DNA of 64,000 bases from Inia geoffrensis (Eukaryota > Chordata > Mammalia > Artiodactyla > Iniidae), in assembly GCA_036417435.1 (NCBI GenBank), contig CM070905.1:24343592-24407591 (forward strand), in the 5' to 3' direction. Position 1 is the stretch's first letter. Each line of letters opens with the position of its first letter. The notes below the pieces were generated by a model. It worked only from the letters and a program-made list of their open reading frames with translations, had not been told where the DNA came from and searched no databases. Made by a program: the position numbers and the translations under genes. This document shows, piece by piece, positions 47,955 to 60,300 of this stretch.

Positions 47955-48149
47955 TAAAAAGGCTTTCAGAAAGTGGCAAAGATAGGCAAAGTAATACCAT
48001 TTACATTTAAATGAAGAATAACTTATTGTACTCGAAGTATAATAGGGAAGAACCTTCGTATTCTATTACAAGTTAATCACTCAACGGGTACTGCTTGTTC
48101 TCAAATTATACATAGGCCCATCTCTGGGAAGGCTGCCTCCCAGGTAATG

Positions 48150-48465
48150 AGTGTTAAGCTAACATACCTTTGGTATGGCTCACAAGAAACATCCTGACCA
48201 TGCCCACCTGTGAATGGCTGCAGGCAAGAAGAAATTAACACATCCCCTCCAGAGTCTGGAGGGAAGCAGGACGTTTCCCCCCTCCCCTTTTAGTATAAAA
48301 GAAACATAAATTCTAACTCGGGGAAGATGGTTCTTCGGAACACTAGTCCACCCATCTTTTCGGTCTGCTGGCTTTCTGAATAAAGTCATTATTTTTTCCC
48401 CCAACAACCCATCTCTCAGTTTACTGAACTACCATGCAGCGAGCAGTATGAGCTTGGACTTGGTA
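48150..48465 (+). mobile_element. ERV-type LTR fragment (solitary)
   Basis: A TATA box (tataaaa, 48294-48300) is followed 80 bases on by a poly(A) signal (aataaa, 48379-48384), then a T/C-rich stretch and a segment ending tggtaaca. The spacing and the end pattern are those of a gammaretrovirus-like (ERV1-class) LTR. No internal region or second LTR is seen nearby. The exact family and left edge are unknown. Confidence 0.55.
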
Positions 48466-48469
48466 ACAG

Positions 48470-51235
48470 GAGTAGGATCTGAAAATTACTTGGTATTTGT
48501 ACCATTATGTAAATATACTGTTATTTCTGGTAGCAGCTGGCAATTCTACCTCTTAGAAAATTAAGCTGTATATCTAATTTGTTTGGGGGCAAGCAAAAAT
48601 GTTGGAGAAGCCCAGGTTTTATGTTGCCACTGTACCTGGGAGGTGATAAGCCTTGGAGGGCAAGACTCTCAAGAGCAATGGCTAAAGCAGAGACTGGCGG
48701 TAAGAAAAATTGAAGACATGCAGGTCTAAGGTACAAGGGGCAGGGGCAGGACCCTGGAGGAACTAGGGGCTCTACAGCTTCTGCTTCAGAAGAATAAAGA
48801 CAAAATGGGAAACACCAACTAGAATTCTCTAGTTTGTGGGTTTTTTTTTTTACATTATACAAAATGTACTTACAGAACTTACCTGCTATCACCCCCTGCT
48901 ATCAACCTGCTTTAAAACAATACACAGGTCTGAAGTATATAATAAGCTGCTCCGAAAGCAGATGTTGTGAGGAAGGCACCAGGGAGAGGGGAAAGGAGGG
49001 CAAACAGGCAGCAACATCATAATTGTTGGGGTGCAGTGAATAATCCCCAAAGTGTGATACATAATGTTGACATTATTAGGGCAGAAAGCCTCAATCCCTT
49101 GCTGCTTTAGATTTACAATGATTTATTGATTTTTTTTTTGATGCCAGTGCCATAAATTCTTGATTGCCTGCTGCATTAACTTAGCACAGTTTATAGCCTG
49201 TGCTCTAAATGTCTGGATGTTGGTAGGCTACACAAGTGATGGGAACCTGCTACGTTGCTACATTCCTTACCCAAGGTCCTGAAAGGAGAGGCCACTGTCA
49301 TTGTCTCTGAAGCTCTGAAATATAACCACGCTTGCTGAAGCTACCCCACTATCCATGCACTCAGACAGGTTCTGAAAGCCCCTGGTTCTTATGCTGGATC
49401 ATTTTCCATGCTGGGAACACATCTCTCAGAAGCCAAAAATCAGATCACACAGAGTTCATAGGAAACCTCTTCCTTATCTGCCTAAACTAACCCTTTCTCT
49501 TGGATGATCAATTCTAGTCAGCAATCCAAGGTTCAACTGCCTCAAACTGTCAAGTTTATATATAAGAATATGAGAATTTGACATTAAAATACTGCAGATC
49601 AGAGGCCATAAAAATACAATCTATCTCCCCATAGGCTCCAGCACTCTCCCAACTGAAGACCAAAACTCCAGACAGATTTAAGACAAAAGCTCCTCTGGTT
49701 GTAATTGGTTTGTAAAAAACAAAAGTTCATGTACTGCCCACCGGCATCTATTAGCTCTAATACTTCAAAGCCTGATACAATGGCTCATTTGACTTGAGCT
49801 CTATAAATCCCTGAACATTTCTATGTATTTTTCAATTCATATTCAAATGAATATTATTTTATTAAGCACAAATGGAAATACCAAACTTTTTTTCAAAATG
49901 AATACGCTGTTCCCATTACCAAACCCAGAGAATGAGTATTTGTGGGGTTGGATACTCCCGTATGTGTGTATAATCCTCCTACATTCATATAGCGCTGCAA
50001 TCCCATTAGCAGCAGGCTTAAATTAATAAAATTGTTTGTCTTGTCAGCTTGTGTTACACGTTGTACAAACTTGTTAGATAATCAGCAGAGGCCTGACAAT
50101 TCATTATCCTACAGGGAGCCAGTCTGAAACCTGCAGCTTCCGCGCTCAGACAGAGCCACATCAAATGAGAGCAGCGTCTGCAGACAGCTGCTGCACACTC
50201 TGAAGGGCACAGACACAAACTCTGCACACAGCCTACCGTTCACCAACAGCCAAAGAGATTTTATATTTCACTCCCAGATACAAAGCACCTACGGCTGCCA
50301 GGCATCAGCAGGATCGTCTTCTGAGAAATCTCTGAAACAAGACAGATTTGACTTTTTTCTGGTCCTCAGATTGACTGGCAAGGGTTAAAACCGTGGTCAG
50401 ATTTTACAGGGGGTTTTAACATCAGTGCCTGGCTCATACTAAACCACCAAATGTTATTCTCCTCCAGCAAAGATGAGGGAGGGGGAGGCGGTGAACCCCG
50501 CCTGAACAGCAGAAGGTCCTTTCGGTTTCGCTTCCATCAGATGCCTCCACAGGGCAACTGCACATAGGTAGGCATTTATTTGTCAGTCCATCGGCTGTGG
50601 CAACACGAGGTGTCACTCTTCTCAGGCTCCGTGCTACCCAATGCAAGCAATGCTGCACTGAATTAAGTTAGCAGGAACTTACTTGGGTATCTCTGGTGAA
50701 AGGAAGTAGATGTCAGGTGCAGAGTATACTTCTTGGCATCACTTACCCAAAATACAAGTTGGTGGCAGATGGAAGACCGTATTCCAATTGCTTTTTGTAG
50801 GCTACAGAGATCATCCCTACAACTCAGCCCCAGAGCTAAGAACAGCTATTCAAATCGGAACAAGACCGTGGACCCCAAGGGATTTATTCAGGTCTAAAAG
50901 AAATGAAGCTTTGAGGAAAGTGAAAATGCTAATGAAAATAAGACCCACAACTTGAATACTATTTTCCCTTAGGCTTTTAATGCTTACCATTACTGATCCA
51001 TCAGACCAGTGAAAGTTTTGCAGGCCAAAAAGTTTTCCCAAAGTGAAGAATTATGGGTTTCCCGTTTGGGGCTGCAGAAATCTGGCCATCCAACAAGTCT
51101 GTGGTTCTGTTTCAAAATAGTGCCCCTTTCTCTCTGGGAGAGGATAATAATCTCCCACCTCGCCATCAGGCTTGGCCATGTGGTTTATAAAGCCCTTCCC
51201 CACAGAAGGCTTACTTACACACATGGCTGTTCTGG
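48470..51235. other. No gene recognised; 49.0-50.3 kb is repeat-free and may hold conserved non-coding DNA
   Basis: I see no named repeat between about 49040 and 50330. The part at 49990-50110 contains TAAT-type homeobox cores (cccattagcagc, aaattaataaaattg). This is only suggestive of a conserved element. The minus frame at 50434-50658 has no motif. Confidence 0.35.
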
Positions 51236-51239
51236 TGAA

Positions 51240-51450
51240 CTTGAGAGGGGCTAGTTAAATTGCAATGAGTCAGTGCTTGATTGCCATGAGGTCTCTTTTC
51301 CCTCCGATGTGATATTGGTAAAATCCCAGATAATGAATGATCCTTCAGCCTGATTCATAGCCATAGCCTACCTATGATGGATGTATGAATGAGAAATAAA
51401 CCTCTATTATTGTAAGCTACTGAGCTTATGTTACTGAAACAGAATTTAGC
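51240..51450 (+). mobile_element. Possible MaLR-like LTR 3' end
   Basis: The stretch ending gaatgagaaataaacctct, then attgtaagctactgagctta and acagaatttagctta recalls the 3' end of MaLR-type LTRs (poly(A) signal followed by taagccactgag). The 5' part is not recognised. Confidence 0.4.
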
Positions 51451-51459
51451 TTAAGTGGA

Positions 51460-52457
51460 CCAAATAAAAGCTATAGGAAATTTGGTCCCAGCAAGGATAC
51501 TGATGCTACAGTGAAAAGCAACAAAACATCCAGAGAGGCAGAACAGAATCTTCCACAGAATGATGGCTCACTTTAGGAAAGCAAAATTCTTTTGCTCCAC
51601 CTTATATCCTCAACCAGAGTCCCATTTTCACTCAAGAAGATAATCTATACAATTCCAACAGTGAAATCATTTTCTGTCCTCAAAACAGAAAATACCGTGG
51701 CACAAAATGACATCACATTCGGAGTGTCTAGTATCTATTTCATCTTTCTCTGCTTCCTATCTTGCTGTAAGGCTGCTAGATACAATTCACTTCTAATTGA
51801 TAATCTACTTTGGGCTAAGTGTGAATAAAATATAAACAAATAGGCTCTGAGCTGTCAAGGGGGCTCTACTGAAAGTTAATTTTTAGGAAGACAACTATTT
51901 TGGCTCTTCAGCAGTCAAAATTTTACCTTCTCACCATGATCTGGATGGTGAGGTGCGACAAAGAGGTGACCATTTTAGCAGGATTCAATTGGCACAAAAT
52001 TGTATTCGCTGGGCAGAGTTCAAAGATATAATAAGAGTTAAAGTACATTTCAGTGCCAAAAAAATTCTTCAGAGTCCTAAGAAGGCAGGATACAACAAAC
52101 AGCACCTTAATGAACATAGCAATGAAGGAAGGAAAATCCACAGACCAAACTGCTCCACTTTACTTTGCTTATACATTTTGTGTTTTCTGCCAAAGAATCA
52201 GAAGAATACATCCAGGCATCCTAGGGGAGCCTGTGTTGTCCTGCCCTCATTCTGGCCCTGTTTTACAACCAATAATCAGAATAAGCAAGGCTTTAGTTGG
52301 AGGCAGGGGTTTGGGAGTTTGCAGGGGGGCGACTTTTTCAATTTAAAAAGAGTAACATCAATTTTCATGCCTAGCACACCTACATACAACATCTGGCTGC
52401 CAGCATCCAAGGCTCCAATGGGTCTGTTGTACACGACCTCTGCTCTTGGAGAGATTC
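51460..52457. other. No gene recognised; unassigned non-coding DNA
   Basis: A long plus frame (51953-52777) begins here but runs into the next SINE, and its first 170 codons have no recognisable motif. Confidence 0.4.
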
Positions 52458-52473
52458 AAGATTACTGTTTCCT

Positions 52474-52688
52474 GGGCTTCCCTGGTGGTGCAGTGGTTGA
52501 GAGTCCGCCTGCCGACGCAGGGGACACGGGTTCGTGCCCTGGTCCAGGAAGATCCCACATGCCGCAGAGCAGCTGGGCCCGTGAGCCATGGCCGCTGAGC
52601 CTGCGCGTCCGGAGCCTGTGCTCCGCAATGGGAGGGGCCACAGCAGTGAGAGGCCCGCGTACCCCCACCCCCCCCAGAAAAAAAACAG
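52474..52688 (+). mobile_element. CHR-type tRNA-derived SINE, short form
   Basis: Complete short form ending gcccgcgtaccccc, a C-rich run and an A tail. The duplication aagattactgtttc (52458-52471) and aagaatactgtctc (52689-52702) has two mismatches, so this copy is somewhat older than the perfectly flanked ones. Confidence 0.93.
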
Positions 52689-53106
52689 AAGAATACTGTC
52701 TCTTATTATCGTTATGGCTGTTAGTAAAAAAATTCCACTCAGATTACCCCTCACCAAAGCACAAAGTACTCCAGTAAGAATTTGAAACACGTCGTTCTGA
52801 ACCCAGCCCCTTCTACACGAGGCTCTGAGCAAAGACACTTGACAGGATTCATTATCCAGGAGGAGGCACTGAACCTCTGGCTCGCTGCAGCCCTGAAGAG
52901 GCATGCTATTTGTCCCTTAAAACAGCTGGGAGTGAGTTAAGACCACTGGGTCAATACCATGTTTGTCTCCAAGCTGCCAAAGCACATAAACATGAGTTCA
53001 GAGGGGAAAAGCACCCAGAACCTCATCGATGGTAAGCCAGCTGTCTTCAAAGAGCCACTCCCAAGACAGGAGTGGAAGCAAAGGAGGCCAAGTCAGAGGC
53101 CAAAGC

Positions 53107-53456
53107 CCAACGGCAGGCCCGCAAACTTCCACCCACTGGCTAGATCTCTCACCTGCTACGTGTTTTTGTGTGGCCTGTCAGCTGAAAATGGTTTTTACAT
53201 TTGTGAGGGAAAAGTCAAAGAGGACTATCCGAGGACAAGTGAAAATTCTATGAAATTCAGATTTCAGTGTTCATAAATAAAGTTTTGTTGGAACCTAGCC
53301 ACAGCCATCATTTAGGTGGTGTCTCTGGCTTGTTTCAGCTACAACAGCAGAGCTGACAGCTGTGACAGAGATTGCATGGCCTGCAAAGCTTAATATTTAC
53401 TAAAAATATTACTATCTGGCCCCTAACAGAAAATTTACAAGTGTGCCAATCCCTGC
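53107..53456. mobile_element. hAT-type non-autonomous DNA transposon fragment
   Basis: The phrases tgaaaatggtttttacattt, ctatgaaattcagatttcag, aataaagttttgttggaacc, ctacaacagcagagctgaca, agattgcatggcctgcaaag and actatctggcccctaacaga occur in the order of a widespread mammalian element that ends in GTTTGCCGACCCCTG; here the end is gtgtgccaatccctgc. The left end is worn away. The frames at 52959-53276 partly cover it and are not genes. Confidence 0.65.
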
Positions 53457-53619
53457 CTTTGCTCTCTAAATTCCCCTTCTGCTTCCCCCTGGGGAAATAT
53501 AGTGTACAAGCCCAGAGCTCACCACTGGAACCACCAAGGAACACAGCAGAGCAGCCTGTCTGGCAGCGAGGGGCTGGCTGGGACTCCTGAGGAAAGTGGG
53601 CAGATTCATCTTTAGATTC

Positions 53620-53665
53620 CCCATGCCTGGCACATGAAAGGTGTTTAATAAACGCGTGTCATTGA
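53620..53665 (+). mobile_element. MIR/L2 3' tail fragment
   Basis: The phrase gcctggcacatgaaaggtgtttaataaac is the shared 3' end of MIR and L2. It is too short to tell which. Confidence 0.45.
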
Positions 53666-53669
53666 CTGG

Positions 53670-55955
53670 CTTGTGAACCTAAGCATTATGATGGTTCCAC
53701 AACAAACTCACCACACAGGGTTTATCGACACAGCCACCCCCTCCAAATTTCTACCCGCTCGTTTTTAGAAACCACAAGACACCAAGAAAGCTGAATGAAC
53801 ACCTCTCTCAATTTATATGGAGACCAGCATGCCCAGTACCATTCCTGCTGGAATCAACTCTTCGGCTCTATTAGGGAGACAATTTCCTAGGACGCCGACA
53901 GAAAGGAGGAGATAAGGAGGCAAGGCTGAATGCTACCTCTAACAATATGGCTGGCTCGGCTCCATCGATCAGATAGTCACACAGCAGTGAGCAGAAAGGA
54001 AAGCGAGCGGGGCGAGTGCCAGCCGTACACTGGGATGCTGCTTATGATTCAGGCGACAGCTGCACACTGAGTAATGCTCCCACAAGCAGTCGGCTGGGGA
54101 AGTGCCGGGCCTCACTAAGAGCTCCGGCTGCAAACCCACGCACGCTCTTTGGACAGCCAATTGCCCGTGACCAGGCCAGTGTCCAGAGGGTGCTGAGGAA
54201 CCAGGAATGCAAAAGGGTCATTTGTTCGTAACAATCCTGGAAAACTGCAAGGACACTCCCTATTTTTCCAATCCTGTCCTAGCCAAGGATTTGCCAGAGC
54301 AGAAATATTGCTGTGAGTCCCACAGAACCCCACAGCATTATCTTTCAAACAAATGACACTGAGGCCAGTCCCTCTAGAAATAGCGTCCCTAGGCCAAACG
54401 AGGCTATAACCCAAGGTTCCCTCCGCCAAGTTTTTTCTTTTTTTTTTTTTTTAAATCAATAAATCTGTCTGCGTTGGAAAACCTTCCCCATTTTAACCCA
54501 TCCCTCAAGTCATATTTATAAAACGAGGGAAAACACTGGGGGTGGTACAGAGTTTGACGTGGGTAGTGCACAGGCAGAAAGGCAAGCTTCCACTCCTCAC
54601 CTGATATTCTCAACAGTGCAGACCTCTACACTGTCCTAGCCCAGGCGCTATGGCGCCAAACGTCTCATGTGCTCAGAGCCAAGCCAGGCTCTATGAAAGC
54701 CACCTCGAGGAGCTAAAAACGCTTCTTTTGAACCAAGTCTGACCATCCGTAACCAGAGGCCTAGGTAGGCTTCAGCTCCCTTCAACGAGAGGAGAGACTT
54801 AACAGGCTTTGACAGATAATTCTGCCAAAAAACCAACAGCAACTTAAAATGGATTTGTTCGCTTACACTGCCGATAATTCTTTAGAGTGGTCTCCATAAC
54901 ATCAGTAAAGCACCTAGAATGGTCTGCCTTATCTGAGTCACCAGTAAACCAAAAGAATTCTACCACCAACATAACTATATATTACCATTACATACAGCCC
55001 AGAAGGAAGACTAACTTGAAGGGAAGCCAAGTGTGGAGTCCAAAGATACTGGTACAAATTCATCCCTTTAAAAGATATTTCCTACCTTATACTTTTGACT
55101 TTCTGGTTTGGGAAAGGTAACAAGGTAGATGGTGGTGCTGACGTCCTTTCCTTGTCAAAATTCTCTAACAGAGTAACCTCAAACTACAGGTCTAAAATCC
55201 CTTATCCACGACTCTGAACTCCAAGAGGCTCTGGGCACCAAAATACTGCTTTTTATAACATATTTGAGAGTAAAACTCAACCTAATCTGAACTTACCTGC
55301 TGCAAAACCTCACCTGATCAGATGTGAGGTTACTTTAAAGTCTTTAGTGTGAACAACACAGGCTTCACTACAGATCTATTAATGTGTTTAATTATGGGGT
55401 TGCTACCCACAACCCCCGAGGGGGATATATTATATATATACACCATACTTGGACCGTATCACCTTTCTGTAACCCAAAAACTCCTCAGTTCAGACACATC
55501 TGACCCTAAGGGTTTTTAAACAAAGGGTTGTGGGTCCACGTTTCCTTAAAACTTCCTCATCCCTCCCACCAGTGGCCAGCTCTCAGTCTTTCCATTCCTG
55601 GGAACCAGCACACTGAGTGCCTCTAAATCCTCTATAACCCAATCTTCAAGCCTTCTCAAGATTTCTTCTTTGACCCAGCTGCAGCGTATGTAACCCTTTA
55701 CTGGATTAAAACTAAACATCTATGCAGATGAGTCAAAAATTTTTGTCGTCGCACATGTTGTCGGGTTCCGCCTCACTTATTTCCAACTCCCTACTTTGAC
55801 ATTCCTGCTTGCGGGTCGTGCCCACTTGCCTGAAGCAGAACTTCTTGTGGTTACCCAGTCTCCCAAACCAACTCCACTTCTGTTACCCTACCTAATTTCA
55901 TTAACTAAATTCTTAGCACTCTGGATCAAAATCTTAAGTCTCAACTGGCAAATTC
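53670..55955. other. No gene recognised; unassigned non-coding DNA
   Basis: A T-rich run lies at about 54434-54452. Around 53900-54140 the sequence is relatively CpG-containing but has no ORF support. At 55190-55470 the text (taaaatcccttatccac...) recalls a DNA-transposon terminus, but I could not place it. Confidence 0.35.
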
Positions 55956-55959
55956 ACAT

Positions 55960-56700
55960 CCACTGATCTACAACTTAACCACTCCCTCCCTAGATTTACT
56001 CGATCAATCAAACCTTGCTGACTCTTCCTGGCATGAACATGCTTGCATCCTTTCCTTTCCCATGTCCACCACCTAATTCAGACTCTCCATACCTCATCGT
56101 TTACGCCACCAAGGCCACCGCACGGGCCCTCCACTTTAGTGTCTCCTCCTTGCATCTAAAGGGCACTCAGTACACCCACCCTTCTCTCTTCTCACAACGC
56201 CTGCTCAAAAACCTTCAAAGGCTTCTCAGTCCACAGAATGAAGCCAAAACTATCCTCGGTGTAGCTAACAAGATCGTTCAATTTTGCTTCTAAGCAACAT
56301 TTTGCAGGCTTACCTTCTTAAGGCTAAACGGACATCTCAATCAACAAGGGGAATTTTCAGATCTGATATACACCCGTGTCTCTGTATCCCCCTCCCACCT
56401 CAGATATTTGGGGTTAATTAGGAGGGGTACTGCATCACACTGTTTCTGTCATTGCTGCTCTCTGTATTTGTTCCTTTATTTTTTAGAGCTCCTCCATGAT
56501 TCCCACATGCATTCACAATTTGGGGGCCACTTATAAGAAAAACTTTAGTCCCAGCACCCGTGTACGCCTTGCACCTTTCACTCACCCACCCTCCCGGTCT
56601 TGCTAAAATGCCATTTCATCTACTAAGCCCACGTCTTGCACCCCATCTTGAAACACTTTCTCTTGCCTCTCAGCAACTATAGCAATTTCTAAATAACTAA
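55960..56700 (+). mobile_element. L2-like LINE region (tentative)
   Basis: The pyrimidine-rich text cgcctgctcaaaaaccttcaaaggcttctca (56198-56228, in parts), followed by a ccacagaatgaagccaaaac segment, resembles the L2 stretch after the reverse transcriptase (LLKTLQWLPI-type). The segment at 56555-56690 fits the downstream L2 region. Decay is heavy and the ends are guesses. Confidence 0.4.
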
Positions 56701-56709
56701 TTAATAGCT

Positions 56710-57160
56710 TAATTCTCACACATATAATTAGGGTATCTTTCGAAAATCGGCAAATTGAATTTAGAATTACTTCTGCCATATATCAGATTAATAGACTTCA
56801 TGGCTACTAATTCAGATAGTAACTGCCAGGATACATACACCTGGCCAGTGTGGTAATAGGCCAGTACCCAAAGAGGGTTGGCAGTACCCTGGAACTGTAC
56901 TGCTATGCGTACCAGCTTTGCGCACAGGGCACATCCTATGAAAAGGTGCAAAAACAGAGTCAGAGAAAACGTATTACCACGTATTGTGGTCTGTCTGCAT
57001 GAAGTCAGAAGACGTCACAAAATGGAGATTACCAGGCCAGGAAAGCAGAGAATCATAGGCATAGTCAGCCAAGATGGAACGGCTCCCCTGAGCGCCAGCT
57101 ACTAGCTTTGATATCCTGTTTTCACACAGGCTTGTGTTTTCACTGAGCTAGAAACAAGGT
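56710..57160. other. No gene recognised; unassigned non-coding DNA
   Basis: No confident gene or repeat. Confidence 0.4.
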
Positions 57161-57177
57161 CAAAGGAATAGGCTACA

Positions 57178-57355
57178 CAGATAATAAGGGCCTACTATAT
57201 AGCACAGGGAACTCTACTCAATACTCTGTAATGACCTATATGGGAAAAGACTCTAAAAAAGAGTGGATATATGTATAACTGAATCACTTTGCTGTACAGC
57301 AGAAACACAACATTGTAAGTCAACTATACTCCAATTTTAAAAAATAAATTTTTTT
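57178..57355 (+). mobile_element. 5'-truncated L1 3' UTR copy (cetartiodactyl type)
   Basis: The phrases tatagcacagggaactctac, caatactctgtaatgaccta, a gagtggatatatgtataact block, gctgtacagcagaaacacaa and caactatactccaatttt match the 3' end of the L1 lineage of cattle and whales. An imperfect duplication (aaaggaataggctaca at 57162-57177, aaaggaacaggctagca at 57356-57372) flanks it. It is non-coding and immobile. Confidence 0.88.
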
Positions 57356-57374
57356 AAAGGAACAGGCTAGCACA

Positions 57375-60300
57375 ACACTGACTTTAGCAACTGATAACTA
57401 GACATTTAAGAAACATAAAAGATCAAGATGCTTCCTAATCCAAAGCAATAAAACACACACATAGAAAGAAGTGGGGGGCGGGGGTGGTGGGGGGACAATG
57501 GCTGCCTTTGGGTCATCATCAAACTAAAATACTAATTCTACAATCATCAAGACACACTGTTCTCCCCTGTTGTCTACCAACAGTTTCTTCCTACATTAGT
57601 CAAATAAAAGGCAAAGAAACAGGAGAAAGCCCAAGTGACAATACAAAGCAGTGACTCTGATAACAGAAAAACACGAGTTGCCTTTAGCTAAAGCGCTGCT
57701 AAAAATTACTGCAGTGGCATGTCCTGAGAAATTAGTCCTTGTAAGAAAGCACCATGCTGCGGGCCTGCACAAGCCAGAGCCACTTCCTCAAACCACTCAC
57801 GGTCAGCATCATCAAATGGGTCAACTGGGCTCTGATACCTGTTGTCAGTTGGAAAAAAAAACTTTTTTTCTAAAGGATCTTCCAGGCTGAGCATGAAGTT
57901 TTGGGGATTAACTTCCAGTTTCCCTCTAGACTGTAGCTAGAGAAATTCATATCCAGTGTACGCATGACCACAGAAACATCCCTCAATTCCCAATGCCAAT
58001 TCCTTGTAATACCCTGCAAGTCTGGGACAATGAGTTATGGTAACTGGCCATGTCAGTACAAGAGTTGTGATCTGCGTGAGTGAAAAACAGAAGCAAAAAT
58101 TATTTCAAGTCCATGATTCCTCAGAGAGACAAGGGCAGGAATCGCCATGAACAATCCTACACGTAAGAGTCCTTTCACAGCCACACGTGCTACTATATCC
58201 AAAGCATGAGATACAGGGCCCCTGAGGGCACACCAACATATCTATAATTTTCAAAGGAACGGAGATGTTTGTCACTTTGAAGAACTTGGCCAACCTGGGA
58301 AATAGCCCTGGAAACCACATTTTCCCTTCATTCTATATGAACTCTGCCACCCAAGCCACACCCTCCACATACACAAAGACACCTTATATGTACTGAGTGC
58401 AAAGGTTTTCATAAAATGTCTATTATTCCAACATAATCTTTTTCAAAAGTTATTTTTAAGACCAAAGAAAATACAGAACAAAATGTAGTGGCAACGAAGT
58501 ACAGCACACCTTGCCTCCAAGTCATATTGATTACCTACTGTCACACGTTACTAGCATAGGCTGACTACTCAGATGCTAAGATCGAACGTTAGTAGCCTGT
58601 TAGCCATTTCTGCAACTCACTGAATAGAGGCTCAAAGCGGCCAGTCGTTCCTGGGGACTGAGGGGAAGAGGGACTGGACGTCAGTAAAGCCACATAGGCC
58701 ACAGTATCAATAAGTATTTTTGTACTACCAGAAGCCAGCCATCAGTTATCTAAGCCTACACCGCCACCACATGCAAAGGATCCGTGTTCACAGGATGCAA
58801 GGAAGAGTAAGAAAAGGCCAGCCACACAGAGCAATCAGAAGCATCTCCCAATGAAGTAAGGCACAGAAAATCAGGAAGGAGGGAGACTTTCACTCTACCA
58901 GCAGGATGTCTGTGTTTCCATTCTTTCTTTCCATCTCTCATGCCCTCCTCTGATGAGTTTGTGACATTACAAACCAATTTCTCATTTAACCATTCATTGG
59001 TTCCTGCTTTTTCCTCCCACCTCAAATCACAATCCCTAGAGTTTGAGGCACCAACAACCCCTTGTTATGGAAATGAATGTAAGACCACTAGGGCTCAAAA
59101 GCTAGGTTAGCTGGCAAGAGCTGGATGGAATGTGTAAGAAAACGAAGACCTCTGCCTGATTCTTTAAGACAGTGCTACGACCAATACTAGACATTTTAAA
59201 AATTATTCCTAAAATGCCGATGCATTACAATTGCAGGCAGACTATGCTCTGAAACAAAAAAGGATTTCTAAAAATGCATAATTCTCTACCATGACCATTT
59301 CCCTCGAGTACTCCTGACTATTTGCCTACAGATGCTTAGGAGTAAAAACAACAACAACACTCAGGTGGGCCCACAATCACAGCCTCCTCGGCGGTAAGGG
59401 TGGAGAACCCCCAAATGGCCTCAAAGCTGCCTCAACATCGGAGCATGCGCTCCGAGACCAGACAGACAAGAGCGGAAGTCGGGGGCTGTGCTGCGGGCCC
59501 CCTGGCCTGATGTCACCCTCAAACATTCAGACACTTAGTGGCTCAGGACATCCAGGACTATTATTGATCGTCAGCATTTTATCAGACTATACGACGTTTC
59601 AGGACTTGGAAGGGTTATCACAGACTTAACTACGTCTATAGTGGAGCTACTCAGTGTGCACAAGAAGATAAAAATCACTTAGGTAAATTTGTGGCAGCCC
59701 CTCGAAGGAGAACAGAAAGTGTGCAGTCATAACTTCAGATAGTCAAAGAGATGGAATCCAAACCCATTTACCCTTGTGCTAAAAAAGATGTCCCGCCTGC
59801 ATCATTACAAATCATCGATGGCATACTACAAAAGGCATAAGACATCGAAGATTCTGGTAACCAAAGCAGTAAAATTCTGAAACTAAGACATAGCGACATC
59901 CTTAAAGCTTCTACCAAAAGAAAGAAGAAAAAAAAAAAAGCCTGAATCTACAGGACAAATTAAGTCCCTTGTTTCCATCTTTTTCCCAAATCTTCACACA
60001 GCTAAGTGAGTACCTCTTCCCTTGAGTATCCTTCCACTTACCGAGGGTATTTAAAAGATTAACAGCAGTATTGTTCTATAATTTAAGGTTCTTGGAATTC
60101 ATCTTCCTAAATATCAGTTTATGAATGTAATCGAAATTTAAAAAAGGAAATCCTGCTCAAGGACCACATAACCTGCAAGATACAGAGACAAGGCTTAGAG
60201 AAAAAACAGTTGCACTTGTGGTCATCTTAGAATTTACTTGAAGCGGCCATCTTAGCATTCAGAGGGAGGTGTTCTGTTTTGTTTTAAATAAACAGGAGTC

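Noticed and set aside
51953..52777. Plus-strand frame of 274 codons, the longest in the window
   Set aside because: About 70 of its residues are SINE translation (GFPGGAVVESPPADAGD-type) and the rest shows no family, no splice signals and no codon bias.
53900..54140. Possible CpG-island-like promoter
   Set aside because: CpGs are present but sparse, with no TATA, no initiator context and no exon nearby.
57472..57494. G-rich patch as a G-quadruplex
   Set aside because: Only three G runs of three or more can be counted without using a two-G run, so it falls short of the usual rule.
57706..57894. Minus-strand acidic peptide SPVDPFDDADREWFEE after an acceptor-like site at 57839-57840
   Set aside because: The only plausible donor gives a tiny exon of about 38 nt. 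Without it the frame runs straight to a stop, and I do not recognise the peptide.
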